The position numbers and the translations under genes are program-made. 43,308 nt of DNA. Source: Akkermansiaceae bacterium UBA2367 (lineage in GTDB: Bacteria; Verrucomicrobiota; Verrucomicrobiia; Verrucomicrobiales; DEV007). Below are positions 16,576 through 25,350 of the stretch, piece by piece. The first letter of the stretch is position 1; each line of letters opens with the position of its first letter. The DNA lies in the NCBI GenBank assembly GCA_002344525.1, contig DDTJ01000089.1, positions 1 to 43,308 of the forward strand, in the 5' to 3' direction. Under the pieces are notes generated by a model. That model was not told where the DNA came from. It was given only the letters and a program-made list of their open reading frames with translations, and made no database searches.

Positions 16576-16790
16576 GGCGAAATCCCGAAAAGGTTTGGAC
16601 GATTGCGGAGCGGACCTTGGATCGGAGACGGCATCACCGCCCAGCCGCGCGATTCGACGAAGATGGGGCGAGGCGTCCCTGCCGAGCCGTCTTCGGTCGG
16701 GAAACGGCCCTTTCCATCTGCCGCGCCGTGGCTCCGCAGCGGCTCACCGGGGACGGTTCGCCCCACCCGGCTGCCGCCGATTCTCGGATC

Positions 16791-16823
16791 GGTAGGGACG
16801 GCTGGCCCAGCCGTCCGTCTACC
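16791..16823. repeat. Palindrome between secretin-like gene 2 and tlpA-like gene
   Basis: GGACGGCTGG (16796-16805) and CCAGCCGTCC (16807-16816) are perfect arms around one base, extended by GGTA/TACC at the ends. The 291-bp gap 16576-16866 between two convergent genes holds no other feature I can support; the hairpin may stop transcription from both sides. Confidence 0.55.
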
Positions 16824-16866
16824 AGCTTTCCGACACGGGACTTGCAAAGCCCCGCTCCGGTCGAAA

Positions 16867-17730
16867 TCACTCGCCCAGAGCCTTCTCGACCGCCTTTTCC
16901 AGATCTTCGCCGCGCAGGTTGGAGGCCACGATCTTGCCGCCCTTGCCGACGAGGAAGGTCGCGGGGATGCTCTTGATGCCGAAGCTCTGGGCGATTTCGT
17001 TCTCCCAGCCCTTGCCGTCGAAATGCTGCGGCCAAGGCATCTTCTTCTCGGCGACGAATTTCTCCACCGCCGCCTTGTCCTCGTCGAGGGAGATGCCGAC
17101 GACCTCGAAGCCCTTGCCTTTGTATTTCTCGTAGGCCGCGATGACGTTGGGCATCTCGGCGATGCAGGGTCCGCACCAAGTCGCCCAGAAGTCGACGAGG
17201 ACGACCTTGTCGGTCATCTTGGCGAGATCGATCTCCTGCCCTTTCAGGTCGGTGAAGGCGATCTTCATCTCGTCACCGACGCCGGGCAGGTAGAGTTCGC
17301 CCCCGATCTGGTCAAGGAACTGGCTGAGCCTCGGGCCTTCGGGATGGCTCGCGAAGTCGGCCTTGACCTTGGCGAGGAAGGCTTTCGCCTCGGCGCGCTG
17401 GCCCGAGGCGAGGCTGGCCTCGAGGTAGGGCCGGATGATCCCGTTGACGATCAGGCCGAGGTTGGCGTCGGGGCCTTTCGGCTGGCCCTCGTAGCGCTGC
17501 GCGAGCAGGGCGGGCACGGCGTCCTGTTCGCCGAGTCCGGTCAGGGCTTCGGCGAGGATGGCGAGGGCCTCGTCTTTGTCCGCGGCACCGGGATTTTTTT
17601 CGAGATAACTTTGGATCGCGGCGGCTTTCTGTTTGTCGAAGCCGGAGGCGATCTCGCGGGCGTTTTCGGCGCGAAGCGCACCGGGGAGGGAGGCGAGGAG
17701 GACGAGGGGAAGCAGAATAGTGGTTTTCAT
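16867..17730 (-). CDS. TlpA/ResA-type thioredoxin-like protein
   Basis: 287 residues. Signal peptide MKTTILLPLVLLASLPGALR, a helical N-terminal region of about 125 residues and a C-terminal thioredoxin fold with FWATWCGPCIAEMP (Cys186 and Cys189), GFEVVGISLDEDKAAVEKFV and the cis-Pro loop IPATFLVGKGGKIV. Family members reduce disulfides in the periplasm, for example during cytochrome c maturation. The start at 17730 gives the export signal; the upstream extension would place it internally. No cytochrome genes are adjacent, so the partner is unknown. Confidence 0.9.
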   Translation of the reverse strand: MKTTILLPLVLLASLPGALRAENAREIASGFDKQKAAAIQSYLEKNPGAADKDEALAILAEALTGLGEQDAVPALLAQRYEGQPKGPDANLGLIVNGIIRPYLEASLASGQRAEAKAFLAKVKADFASHPEGPRLSQFLDQIGGELYLPGVGDEMKIAFTDLKGQEIDLAKMTDKVVLVDFWATWCGPCIAEMPNVIAAYEKYKGKGFEVVGISLDEDKAAVEKFVAEKKMPWPQHFDGKGWENEIAQSFGIKSIPATFLVGKGGKIVASNLRGEDLEKAVEKALGE

Positions 17731-17797
17731 CGAGATGGTTGGGGACGCGGAACCCAACCCCATCTTCGACGAATCCACGGGAAAAGCTTGCGGAAAA

Positions 17798-18304
17798 TCA
17801 TCGCGGATTTCCGCCAAGGGCAGGGGGCGACGCAGCGGCGGGGATGAACTCATCGACAAGGCTCACGGCGGGAGGCCGGGGCGGCTCGGAGGACGAGGCG
17901 AGGACGGCACGGGGGAAGGAGATTTCGAAGGGCGTTTCGATCCCGTTCGCGTGGAGGAGGCAGGGACCGGGTTCGAGTCCCAGAACCTCGACGGGGATGC
18001 GGGTCTCGAAGGGCGGGGATTGGCCGAGGTCGGGCAGCGGGGTGGCTCCGCGCGGGGTCTGCTCCCGCACCTCGATGACGAGGGTGCGCCCGATCCGCGA
18101 CTGTCGCGGGGCGATGAGCTGGGCCACGCTGGTGGAGAGGCGCCCTTTCACGACGGCGAAGACCTCGGGGCGGCCCGCGAATTCGCCCACCTCCACCTCG
18201 ACGCTCTCGACGAGCGCGAGCCGGGGCGGGGGGGCGTAGGGTTTCGTCTGGCAGGAGACGGCCAGGAGCGGGAGGCAGAGCGCGAATAGGCGGGGGATTG
18301 CCAC
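17798..18304 (-). CDS. Lipoprotein of unknown function
   Basis: 168 residues if the GTG at 18304 is used, which gives MAIPRLFALCLPLLAVSCQT, a signal with lipobox LAVSC. The mature part is beta-rich (LALVESVEVEVGEFAGRPEV, FAVVKGRL, RIPVEVLGLEPGPCLLHANG) and resembles a widespread small extracytoplasmic domain with the pattern 'ESVEV...V.GxL...PxxVxGLxxGxYxVxVNG', seen in chagasin-like or stress-related lipoproteins. The role is unknown. It is 67 bp upstream of the thioredoxin gene on the same strand and may be transcribed with it. The longer ATG start at 18388 buries the signal and is less likely. Confidence 0.65.
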   Translation of the reverse strand: MAIPRLFALCLPLLAVSCQTKPYAPPPRLALVESVEVEVGEFAGRPEVFAVVKGRLSTSVAQLIAPRQSRIGRTLVIEVREQTPRGATPLPDLGQSPPFETRIPVEVLGLEPGPCLLHANGIETPFEISFPRAVLASSSEPPRPPAVSLVDEFIPAAASPPALGGNPR

Positions 18305-18405
18305 GGGAGATTCGGTAGGGACGGTGAACCGCGAAGGGGCGTGCGGGAAGCACGGCGAGCAGTGAAATCCTACGTGGAATCCGATCATCAGGAAAGCCGT
18401 AATTG

Positions 18406-18534
18406 ATGAAAATTGTGGGATTCTTCGAAGACGGTGGTGAGAACGATTTGGAGCTTATCCATCAATGCAAGGCGCTCCGGGAAGGCATCGGGCTTCCTTG
18501 GGAACGGCTCGAAGAAGTCAAAACCATCGATTGA
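18406..18534 (+). CDS. Possible 42-residue small protein or gene remnant
   Basis: ATG at 18406 opens MKIVGFFEDGGENDLELIHQ and ends after LEEVKTID at 18534. The composition is protein-like (acidic, with helix) but it is short and matches no family I know. The surrounding 18305-18840 is less GC-rich than its neighbours by eye. A second frame (about 18530-18800, with LCGCLYDTIVVTVALKP and YMVFEVALASRSAYIVTFIL) also looks protein-like but has no clear start. The whole stretch may be a decayed gene; otherwise I see nothing in it. Confidence 0.3.
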   Translation: MKIVGFFEDGGENDLELIHQCKALREGIGLPWERLEEVKTID

Positions 18535-18841
18535 CACCCTATGCGGTTGCCTTTACGACACCATCGTGGTCACGGTGGCCCTGAAGCCTTCCAGAGGCGC
18601 CCGCCATGAATTTGCTTCTTCGTATGGACGCAGGGGTTTCCAGTCCGCCCTTTCCATGCCGCCCGTCACGGAATACATGGTTTTCGAGGTGGCGTTGGCC
18701 TCTCGATCCGCCTATATCGTCACCTTCATCCTCCCCGATTTCCACCTTTCCAATCCCTTCGACATTGAAGCCATCCCTCCAGATCGCGGTTCCCGACGCT
18801 CCCCCCGACCCTGGAGACGAGCTCCCGTCAGTGCTTCATGC

Positions 18842-18978
18842 CAGCAAAGCTGATGGGTGGGGGGTGGAAAAACGCGCCAGTGCTGTAGCCGGCCTCGCTG
18901 AGGCCGGACCGGATGCTCAAACGACGCCCGACCGAGGTCGATGACTTCGGCTACAGTTTCCACCCATCGACTTTGCTG
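18842..18978. repeat. 137-bp inverted-repeat element, copy 1
   Basis: Terminal arms CAGCAAAGCTGATGGGTGG and CCACCCATCGACTTTGCTG are inverted (two bases offset). Inside are GTGGAAAAACGCG, CTGTAGCCGGCCTCG and GAGGTCGATGACTTCGGCTA. The inner 92 bp (18864-18955) align with 35151-35244. No ORF inside. MITE-like or REP-like palindromic element. Confidence 0.7.
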
Positions 18979-19133
18979 AGATGCACCACTGTCCAACGCA
19001 AACGAGGTGGAGCCGCCAAATCAAAGATGAAATCATGAAGGGGAGAATCATCGCGAACCCTATCGAAAGCTGCCAATCGTTCTGCTCCGGGGTCATGCCG
19101 CGCCTCTGAGAAACGCCGACTCCCAATAACCCA

Positions 19134-21755
19134 ATGGATTGGCTCCACCCCAAGATCCTCCTCCTCGCCCTCCCGGCGCTCGCGCTGCTGCTCTGGTTCG
19201 ACGCGCGTTCGACCCATCCCATGGGCGCGACCCGTCGTCGGCTCCTCCTTGTGGTCCGATCCCTCCTCGTCCTCCTCGCCTTGCTCGCCATCGCCTCCCC
19301 GGCGCGGCTCATGACGAGCCGGGACCAATCCGTCGTCTTCCTCCTCGACCACAGCCGCAGCCAAGGGGACGAGGGCTTGCAGGCCGTTTACGAGATCGCC
19401 GGGAAACTGCGCCGTTCCGCCGCTTCCGCCTCCGCCGGGTTCGTCGCCGTGGGGGAGGACAGTCGGCTCCTCCTCCATCCGGGTGAGCGGGGCGATCTGC
19501 CCGACACGGAACGCGCCGCCGCCCTCATGGACGAGATCGGCGCTTCCTCGAATTTCGAGCGCGGCGTCCAGTTCGCGCGGGGGCTTTTCCCCGGCGGCTC
19601 GACCCGGCACCTCGTCCTCGTCGGCGACGGCGTCGAGACGCGCGGCTCCCTCCTCGACGCGGCCAACGAAGCCGCCGTCGCCGGGATCAAAATCCATGCT
19701 GTCGGTGTCACGGGCCAGATCCAGCCCGACGTGCGTGTCACCCGCCTCGCCGCCTCGCAGTCGCGCCTCAGCGAAGGCGCCAGCCTCGACCTCGACGCCA
19801 CCGTCGAGGGGTCTTTGTCAGGCCCCGGTCGCCTCCGCCTCTTCGAGAACGGAGTCGAGGTCGATTCCGTCGAGGTCACCCTCGAAGCCGGACGCCTCCT
19901 CACCCATCGCTTCACCCGCACCCCGGAGCGGCGCAACATCTACAACTACCGCGCCGTCATCGAGGGCTTCGAGGGCCGCGACGCCATCCCCGAGAACAAC
20001 GAGGCCCTCGGCATCGTCGATGTGCGGGGCAAACCCCTCTTCCTCCACGTCGAGGGCGAGGAGGGCGAGTCCCGCCACCTCGTCGCGGCGATGGAGAAGG
20101 AGGGCATCCGCCTCGACACCCGCCCGCCCGAGGGCCTGCCCGAGTCGCTCCAGGAACTCGCCGGCTACGACGGCGTCATCCTCTCCGACATCCCCGCCCA
20201 CCGCATCGGCGAGTCGCGCATGACCGCGATGCGCGACTACGTCGAGAAACTCGGCGGCGGCTTCGTCATGGTCGGCGGGATGCACTCCTTCGGCGTCGGC
20301 GGCTACTACCGCACCCCGGTCGAGGAGATCCTGCCGGTGAAGCTCAAGGCCCCCGATCAGGAGGAGTTCCAGTCCTCCGCCCTCGCCCTCGTCATCGACC
20401 GCTCCGGCTCCATGGCCGGGCAGAAGATCGAAATCTGCAAAGCCGCCGCCATCGCCAGCGCCGAACTGCTCACCAACAAGGACTACATTGCCGTCTACGC
20501 CTTCGACTCGCAAGTCCACGAGGTCGCCCCCATGGCCCGGGTCACCTCGACCAGCACCCTCGCCGGCCAGATCGCCGTGCTCGGCTCCGGCGGCGGCACC
20601 AACATCCATCCCGGCATGGTCAAGGCCCGCGAGGAACTGGGCAAGGTCAAGGCGAGGATCAAGCACATGATCGTCCTCACCGACGGCCAGACCTCCGGCG
20701 AGGGATACCAGGCCCTCGCCTCGCAATGCCACGCCGAGGGCATCACCATCTCCACCGTCGCGGTCGGCGCGGGCGCCCAGGTCGGCCTGCTCCAATCCAT
20801 CGCCGCCGCCGGGGGAGGGCAGAGCTACGTCACGATGGATCCGGCCTCCATCGTCCGCATCTTCACCCAGGATACCCTGACCCACACCGGGCGCATGATC
20901 CGCGAGGAGGCCTTCGAGCCGAAGCTCGTCGAGCGGCACCCCATGCTCCGCGACTGGGAGGACGGAGCCGCCCCGCCCCTCCTCGGCTACGTCAAGACCA
21001 ATCGCAAGGCCACCGCCCAAGTGCCCCTCGTGACCGACACCGGCGATCCCCTCCTCGCCCATTGGCGTTTCGGGCTGGGGAAAGTCACCGCCTTCACCTC
21101 CGATTGCAAATCCCGCTGGGCCGCCCTCTGGGTTGGCGACTGGTCCGGTTACAGCCGCCTTTGGTCCCAGATCCTGCGCGAGACCGCCCGCGCCCCGCAG
21201 GGACTCGACATGGACCTGCGCCTGGAGGAGGAGGGTTCCGAATTGAAGATCGTCGTCGATCTTGCCGAGGACGCCGCGACCCGCCGCGGCGGGGCCGCCG
21301 TCGAGGCCGAGGTCTTCCACGTTCCCGCCAAGTCCCTCGGCTCCGGGATGAAGACCGTCGCCACCCTGACCCTGCCGCAGGAAGGCCCCGGCTGGTATGA
21401 GTCCCGCTTCCGTCCCGGCGAACCGGGCGTCTACCTGGTCCGGGCCAAGTCCGGCTCCCGCATGGTCTCCGCCGGGCACGTCCACCAGCCCTCCACCGAG
21501 GTCGCCGCCGGCCGCATCGACGACGCCCTCCTGCGGCAGGTCTGCGAGATCACCGGGGGCACCTACCTCGAAAACGCCGACGCGCCCTTGGAGTTGACCG
21601 GAGAGGACGTGGCCCGCTACGTCGAGCTATGGCCTTGGCTGATGACGGCCTTCCTCGCCCTGCTCCTCCTCGACCTCTGCATCCGGCGTTGGGAGAACGT
21701 GCTGGGCGTCGTCGATCTCGGTGGGAGGGTGCTGGGGCGGGGGCAGGTGGGGTGA
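19134..21755 (+). CDS. Membrane-anchored von Willebrand factor A protein
   Basis: 873 residues. Two N-terminal membrane segments (about 5-21 and 38-55), a first VWA-like domain without complete MIDAS (VVFLLDHSRSQGDEG), an immunoglobulin-like part, a glutamine-amidotransferase-like flavodoxin segment (YDGVILSDIPAHRI, GGGFVMVGGMHSFG) and a second VWA domain with intact MIDAS: DRSGSMAG (Asp422, Ser424, Ser426), GTNIHPGM and VLTDGQ. A C-terminal membrane helix (WPWLMTAFLALLLLDLCI) follows. This matches the large COG-type 'VWA + amidotransferase-like' proteins found near MoxR/BatA genes in PVC bacteria, whose role is likely in envelope complex assembly. No moxR/batA genes are in the window. ATG at 19134 begins the first membrane helix. 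Confidence 0.88.
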   Translation: MDWLHPKILLLALPALALLLWFDARSTHPMGATRRRLLLVVRSLLVLLALLAIASPARLMTSRDQSVVFLLDHSRSQGDEGLQAVYEIAGKLRRSAASASAGFVAVGEDSRLLLHPGERGDLPDTERAAALMDEIGASSNFERGVQFARGLFPGGSTRHLVLVGDGVETRGSLLDAANEAAVAGIKIHAVGVTGQIQPDVRVTRLAASQSRLSEGASLDLDATVEGSLSGPGRLRLFENGVEVDSVEVTLEAGRLLTHRFTRTPERRNIYNYRAVIEGFEGRDAIPENNEALGIVDVRGKPLFLHVEGEEGESRHLVAAMEKEGIRLDTRPPEGLPESLQELAGYDGVILSDIPAHRIGESRMTAMRDYVEKLGGGFVMVGGMHSFGVGGYYRTPVEEILPVKLKAPDQEEFQSSALALVIDRSGSMAGQKIEICKAAAIASAELLTNKDYIAVYAFDSQVHEVAPMARVTSTSTLAGQIAVLGSGGGTNIHPGMVKAREELGKVKARIKHMIVLTDGQTSGEGYQALASQCHAEGITISTVAVGAGAQVGLLQSIAAAGGGQSYVTMDPASIVRIFTQDTLTHTGRMIREEAFEPKLVERHPMLRDWEDGAAPPLLGYVKTNRKATAQVPLVTDTGDPLLAHWRFGLGKVTAFTSDCKSRWAALWVGDWSGYSRLWSQILRETARAPQGLDMDLRLEEEGSELKIVVDLAEDAATRRGGAAVEAEVFHVPAKSLGSGMKTVATLTLPQEGPGWYESRFRPGEPGVYLVRAKSGSRMVSAGHVHQPSTEVAAGRIDDALLRQVCEITGGTYLENADAPLELTGEDVARYVELWPWLMTAFLALLLLDLCIRRWENVLGVVDLGGRVLGRGQVG

Positions 21756-21766
21756 AAATGGGGTCG

Positions 21767-22909
21767 TCACGGGAGCGGAACCCGGATCGAGCGCCATCGC
21801 GCGGGCGAGCCTTCGGGTTTCTCCGTCCAAGCGACGAGGAACCCGTCCGCGGTCGCGACGACCAAGGGATGGATCGCCGAGGGGGCGGCTTCGGGGACGG
21901 GGCGGGCCTCGCCCCAAGTGGCCCCGTCGTCATGCGACAGGGTATGGCGCAGGACTGAACCCTCTTCGGTCCGCTCCTGCCACACGGCGAGGAGGACGTC
22001 GGAGGCGTCGGAGGCGAGATCGGGATGGGTGGCGAAGGGGCCGCCGAGGCGGGTCGAGCCGGGGTGGCCAGGCCGCACGAAATGGACGCCGACATGGTCT
22101 GGGCTTCCGGTCCAGACGAGGGCGCTCAAGCCGAGGCTGGTCGCGGCGAGACCGCCTCCGGTATGGGGACAGCCGTCGAATTTCCAACCGAAATCCCCGG
22201 CGACGAGCGGTTTTTTCCATTCTCCGTTTTCTGTGAAAACCACTTTCATATCCCTTGGGTCGTGGTCTCTGAAAAGGACGGCGGGATTGCCTCGGGGGCC
22301 GATGGAGAGGGTGTTGCGGCAGCATTCGCAAGTGCCGGCTTGGAGGGTGCGGTTCGGAGACCAGTTCGCCCCGCCGTCTTCGCTTTTGGCGTAGCGCAGC
22401 CCCTGCCGTCCGTCCCGGCTGTCGAGCCAGACGAGGTGGAAGACGCCCTCCGCGTCGGCGGCGAGGTCGAGGAAGCCGTGTCCGGTGGTCAATCCGTCGT
22501 CGGCGGGGTCGGGGCCGGCCCGCCAAGTTCGGCCTCCGTCGTTGGACCGGGCCGTGGCGATGGGGCCGGAACCCCAGCGGTCCGTTCCGGCGGTGGTCCA
22601 AGCGGCGACGAGCTTGTCGCCCGAAACGGCGATTTGCGGGTCGAATCCGCGATGGGGCGAATAGGGCGGGGCTTGGCCCTCGTCGACTCGGACGGCTTCG
22701 CTCCAAGTGTTGCCGCTGTCGGAGGAGGCGAAGTGGAGCAAGCGGGTGGCCCCGTCTCCGGCGGTTTCGGCGGAGAGAAGGTGGACGCGGACCCCGTCGG
22801 CGGAGACATCGAGGGAGCTCGCTCCAGGCGACGCGGCGTGAGGGTTCGCCCAAGCGCTCCCGGCAAGGGAGAGCGCGAGGAGGGAGAGGGGGAGGAAGTC
22901 ACGGGTCAT
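21767..22909 (-). CDS. Secreted BNR-repeat (sialidase-fold) protein with CECC
   Basis: 380 residues with signal peptide MTRDFLPLSLLALSLAGSAW. Four Asp-box blades are visible: SSDSGNTW, SNDGGRTW, SEDGGANW, SHDDGATW, which mark a sialidase-like propeller. The typical Arg triad of sialidases is not evident, so glycosidase activity is doubtful. Cys194, Cys196 and Cys197 (TCECCRNT) and Cys247/His249 (DGCPHTG) form a possible metal or disulfide cluster. It is third in a unit with a TonB-dependent receptor and a small Cys-rich protein, separated from the receptor by a repeat. Inference: it binds a cargo, perhaps metal, in the periplasm or at the surface. Confidence 0.85.
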   Translation of the reverse strand: MTRDFLPLSLLALSLAGSAWANPHAASPGASSLDVSADGVRVHLLSAETAGDGATRLLHFASSDSGNTWSEAVRVDEGQAPPYSPHRGFDPQIAVSGDKLVAAWTTAGTDRWGSGPIATARSNDGGRTWRAGPDPADDGLTTGHGFLDLAADAEGVFHLVWLDSRDGRQGLRYAKSEDGGANWSPNRTLQAGTCECCRNTLSIGPRGNPAVLFRDHDPRDMKVVFTENGEWKKPLVAGDFGWKFDGCPHTGGGLAATSLGLSALVWTGSPDHVGVHFVRPGHPGSTRLGGPFATHPDLASDASDVLLAVWQERTEEGSVLRHTLSHDDGATWGEARPVPEAAPSAIHPLVVATADGFLVAWTEKPEGSPARWRSIRVPLP

Positions 22910-22914
22910 GCGGG

Positions 22915-22979
22915 TAAATCCGAAATCCGAAGCTCGAAACCCGAAATTCGGATTTCTGCCTTCGGATTTCGGGTTTCAG
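22915..22979. repeat. TTCGGATTTCG-type repeat between receptor and BNR genes
   Basis: 65 bp of AAATCCGAAATCCGAAGC, CGAAACCCGAAATTCGGATT and CTTCGGATTTCGGGTTTC. The halves are inverted, so the RNA would form a hairpin precisely in the 73-bp spacer between the receptor stop and the BNR-gene start. Same family as 2212-2305 and 10008-10031. Confidence 0.75.
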
Positions 22980-22982
22980 TTT

Positions 22983-25229
22983 TCACCATTTCCATTCCAA
23001 TCCGGCGTAGATGCCGCGGCCGTCTCCCGGAAGGTAGATGGCACTACCGGGGACGTAGGTGTTCACGACGCCGGTGGTGGCGGCGTAGATCTCGTCGGTG
23101 AGGTTTTTCGCTTCGACGAAGGCGGACCAGCCACGCTCGCTGCGGTAGCCGATTTTGAAGCCGAGGAGGGCGTAGGAGTCGGCGAACTCGGTCGCGGCGG
23201 AATCGACGCTGTAGCCCGAGGGCACCCATTCGACGTTGGGGCCAAAGTAGAGACCGTTGGGATGTTCGTAGAGCAATTCGGCGCGGTAGTAGTGCTCGGG
23301 GATGCCGGGCAGCCGGTTGTCGCCGAAAGTCGGGTCGCCGTCGAAGCGGAAGTCGTTCCAGAGATAGTGCTGGCGGAGGACGAGACGGTCTCCGGAGGTG
23401 TGCGCGGGGGCCTTCGCCGCGACTCCTTTGCCGTCCGGTGCGATCGCCGGGCCGGAGCCGGACGCGAAGAGGCCCGAGGCCAGCTCGATCTCGAAGGCCG
23501 CCTCGATCCCTTGGTGGATGGTCTTGTCGGCGTTCACGGTCTGGAACTGGCCGGGGAGGATTTGGTAGGAGAGCAGTTCGTCGTCGATGAGGGCGCAATA
23601 CCAAGCCAGATCCCAGACGACGCGATCCGTCCGCCCTCGTGTGCCGATCTCGAAGGTCGTCGCGGTTTGCGCCGCCAGTTGGACGAGGCCGGCTCCGCCG
23701 CCGAGCGGATTGACGAGTTCGCCGAAGGAGGGCGGCTCGAAGCTGCGGCTCACGTTCGCGAAGACCTGCGTCTGCGGGGCGATGTCCCAGAGCAGGCCGA
23801 CCTTCGGCGAAAAGGCGGTCCAGTCCTGACGGTCGCTGTTGTCGGGCGGGACGGGGAAGCGGTCTTCGCTGTCGCGGACGGCATGGCTCAGTTGCGCACC
23901 GAGGACCAGGGCCGTGGTCGGGGCGAAATAGTGGACGTTCTGCGCGTAGAAGTCGGCGTTCAGCGAGGTCTGGTGGCTTTCCGAGAGCAATGCACCGCGC
24001 TGGCCGAGGACGTTGACGAAGCGGACGTCCTTGACGAGGCCATAGGTGGGGGCGAATCCGGCGACGAAGTGGTTCTCCCGCCCGAAAAGATCGGTATCGC
24101 TTTCGTAGCGGAAGTCGAGGCCGAAGTCGTTGCTGTTTTGGTCGATGACTTGGAATATGGGGTGGTCGAGATCCTTGTGGGACCAGAACGCGCCGACGCT
24201 GAAGCGACCTTCGTCGAGTTCCCAGACGGTGCGGTTGGCGATGCGGAAGAGTTCGAAATCGCGTTTCCAATTGCTTGCGATCTGAACAGGGTTGCCTTGG
24301 GTCGGGTTGGCCAGCATCTGGGCCTTGGTCAGTTCGCCGGGCAGCTCCGAGTCCGTCCGCGCGTAGGTGACATGGAAGCGTGTCTCCACCCCCGGGGCGA
24401 GGATCTGGCCGAAGTTCGCGAAGAGCCGCTGGTTGCTCTGCGCGGAATGCTCGCGGAAGCCTTCGCTGGAGGAATGGCTGAGGCTGAAGTAGGCGTCGCT
24501 GTCGTCCGAGGCGGATGCGCCGCTGACCTGCCCGCGCAGGGAGTCGAAACTGCCGTATTCGATCCGCGACTGGAAGGGCGCGGCGGTGCGGCCGGTGTGG
24601 GAGACGAAGTTGACCGCCCCGCCAAGGGTGGTGGCCCCGTATTCGAGGGCGTTCCCGCCGCGATGCACTTCGATGTATTGCGTGGCGAGCGGCTCGACCG
24701 CTTGGAAGTCGAAGCCGCCATCGGCGAGGTTCAGCGGCACGCCGTCCTGCATCAGCTTGAGGCCGCGCCCGTGGAAGGTCCGCTGGATGCCCGAGCCGCG
24801 GATGGAGATCCGGGATTCCTCGGCTCCGAAGCGGGGCTGCACGAAGACGCCGGGGGCGTAGTCGAGGGCGTCCTTCAGGGTGGTGGCGCGGCCCCGTTGG
24901 TAGTCCTCGGCGTCGATCACGGCGGCACCGCCGGGCCGTAGGGACAGCGCCTCGATGGCCTCCGCGACGGTCGGCACGGTGAGGGATGCCGCTTGCGGCA
25001 GCGCATCGTCGATGACGAGGGGCGCGGGTTCGGGCCGGGGAGTGGCAGCGGGACGCGGTGCCGGTCGCGGCGGGGGGGCAGTGGCGGGGCTGCTTTCGAC
25101 CACAGTGGAGGGGAGAGTGTCCGCCGCGCCCTCCTCTTGGGAGCGGGCGGCGGGGATCGCCAAGACGGCGGTCCAAGCGAGGCAAAGAAGGGGCGACAGG
25201 CGAAACCGTCGCGGGAAAAGGAGTATCAT
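22983..25229 (-). CDS. TonB-dependent outer-membrane receptor
   Basis: 748 residues. Signal MILLFPRRFRLSPLLCLAW, a TonB-box-like DTLPSTVVES, a Pro-rich stretch (PPPRPAPRPAATPRPEPAP), then the plug (TTLKDALDYAPGVFVQPRFG, SRISIRGSGIQRTFHGRGLK, GGNALEYGATTLGGAVNFVS) and a 22-strand-type barrel ending with GIYAGLEWKW, an aromatic C-terminus as needed for BAM insertion. Plug and barrel resemble FecA/siderophore-like and copper-type receptors. The ATG at 25229 starts the signal; 83 upstream in-frame residues are not credible. In the mRNA it follows the small HPCSLCC protein (121 bp) and precedes the BNR protein (73 bp). The substrate is not visible, and metal or metallophore is an inference. Confidence 0.93.
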   Translation of the reverse strand: MILLFPRRFRLSPLLCLAWTAVLAIPAARSQEEGAADTLPSTVVESSPATAPPPRPAPRPAATPRPEPAPLVIDDALPQAASLTVPTVAEAIEALSLRPGGAAVIDAEDYQRGRATTLKDALDYAPGVFVQPRFGAEESRISIRGSGIQRTFHGRGLKLMQDGVPLNLADGGFDFQAVEPLATQYIEVHRGGNALEYGATTLGGAVNFVSHTGRTAAPFQSRIEYGSFDSLRGQVSGASASDDSDAYFSLSHSSSEGFREHSAQSNQRLFANFGQILAPGVETRFHVTYARTDSELPGELTKAQMLANPTQGNPVQIASNWKRDFELFRIANRTVWELDEGRFSVGAFWSHKDLDHPIFQVIDQNSNDFGLDFRYESDTDLFGRENHFVAGFAPTYGLVKDVRFVNVLGQRGALLSESHQTSLNADFYAQNVHYFAPTTALVLGAQLSHAVRDSEDRFPVPPDNSDRQDWTAFSPKVGLLWDIAPQTQVFANVSRSFEPPSFGELVNPLGGGAGLVQLAAQTATTFEIGTRGRTDRVVWDLAWYCALIDDELLSYQILPGQFQTVNADKTIHQGIEAAFEIELASGLFASGSGPAIAPDGKGVAAKAPAHTSGDRLVLRQHYLWNDFRFDGDPTFGDNRLPGIPEHYYRAELLYEHPNGLYFGPNVEWVPSGYSVDSAATEFADSYALLGFKIGYRSERGWSAFVEAKNLTDEIYAATTGVVNTYVPGSAIYLPGDGRGIYAGLEWKW

Positions 25230-25350
25230 GGGTTCTGACAAAAGAAAAGGTTGGTTAGGGGAGCCGGTCCGCATGGGCGGGGATCGCGGCGGGCGCAGCA
25301 GGACACGACCGGAGGCGACGGGCCATCGGTCGGGGGAGGGGGAAAGGCTC

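Noticed and set aside
19818..21485. 555-codon minus-strand frame
   Set aside because: Antisense to the VWA gene, without motifs; the plus frame has clear MIDAS motifs.
21767..22909. True sialidase
   Set aside because: Asp boxes are present but the Arg triad and catalytic Tyr/Glu set are not evident; the neighbours are a receptor and a Cys-rich protein.
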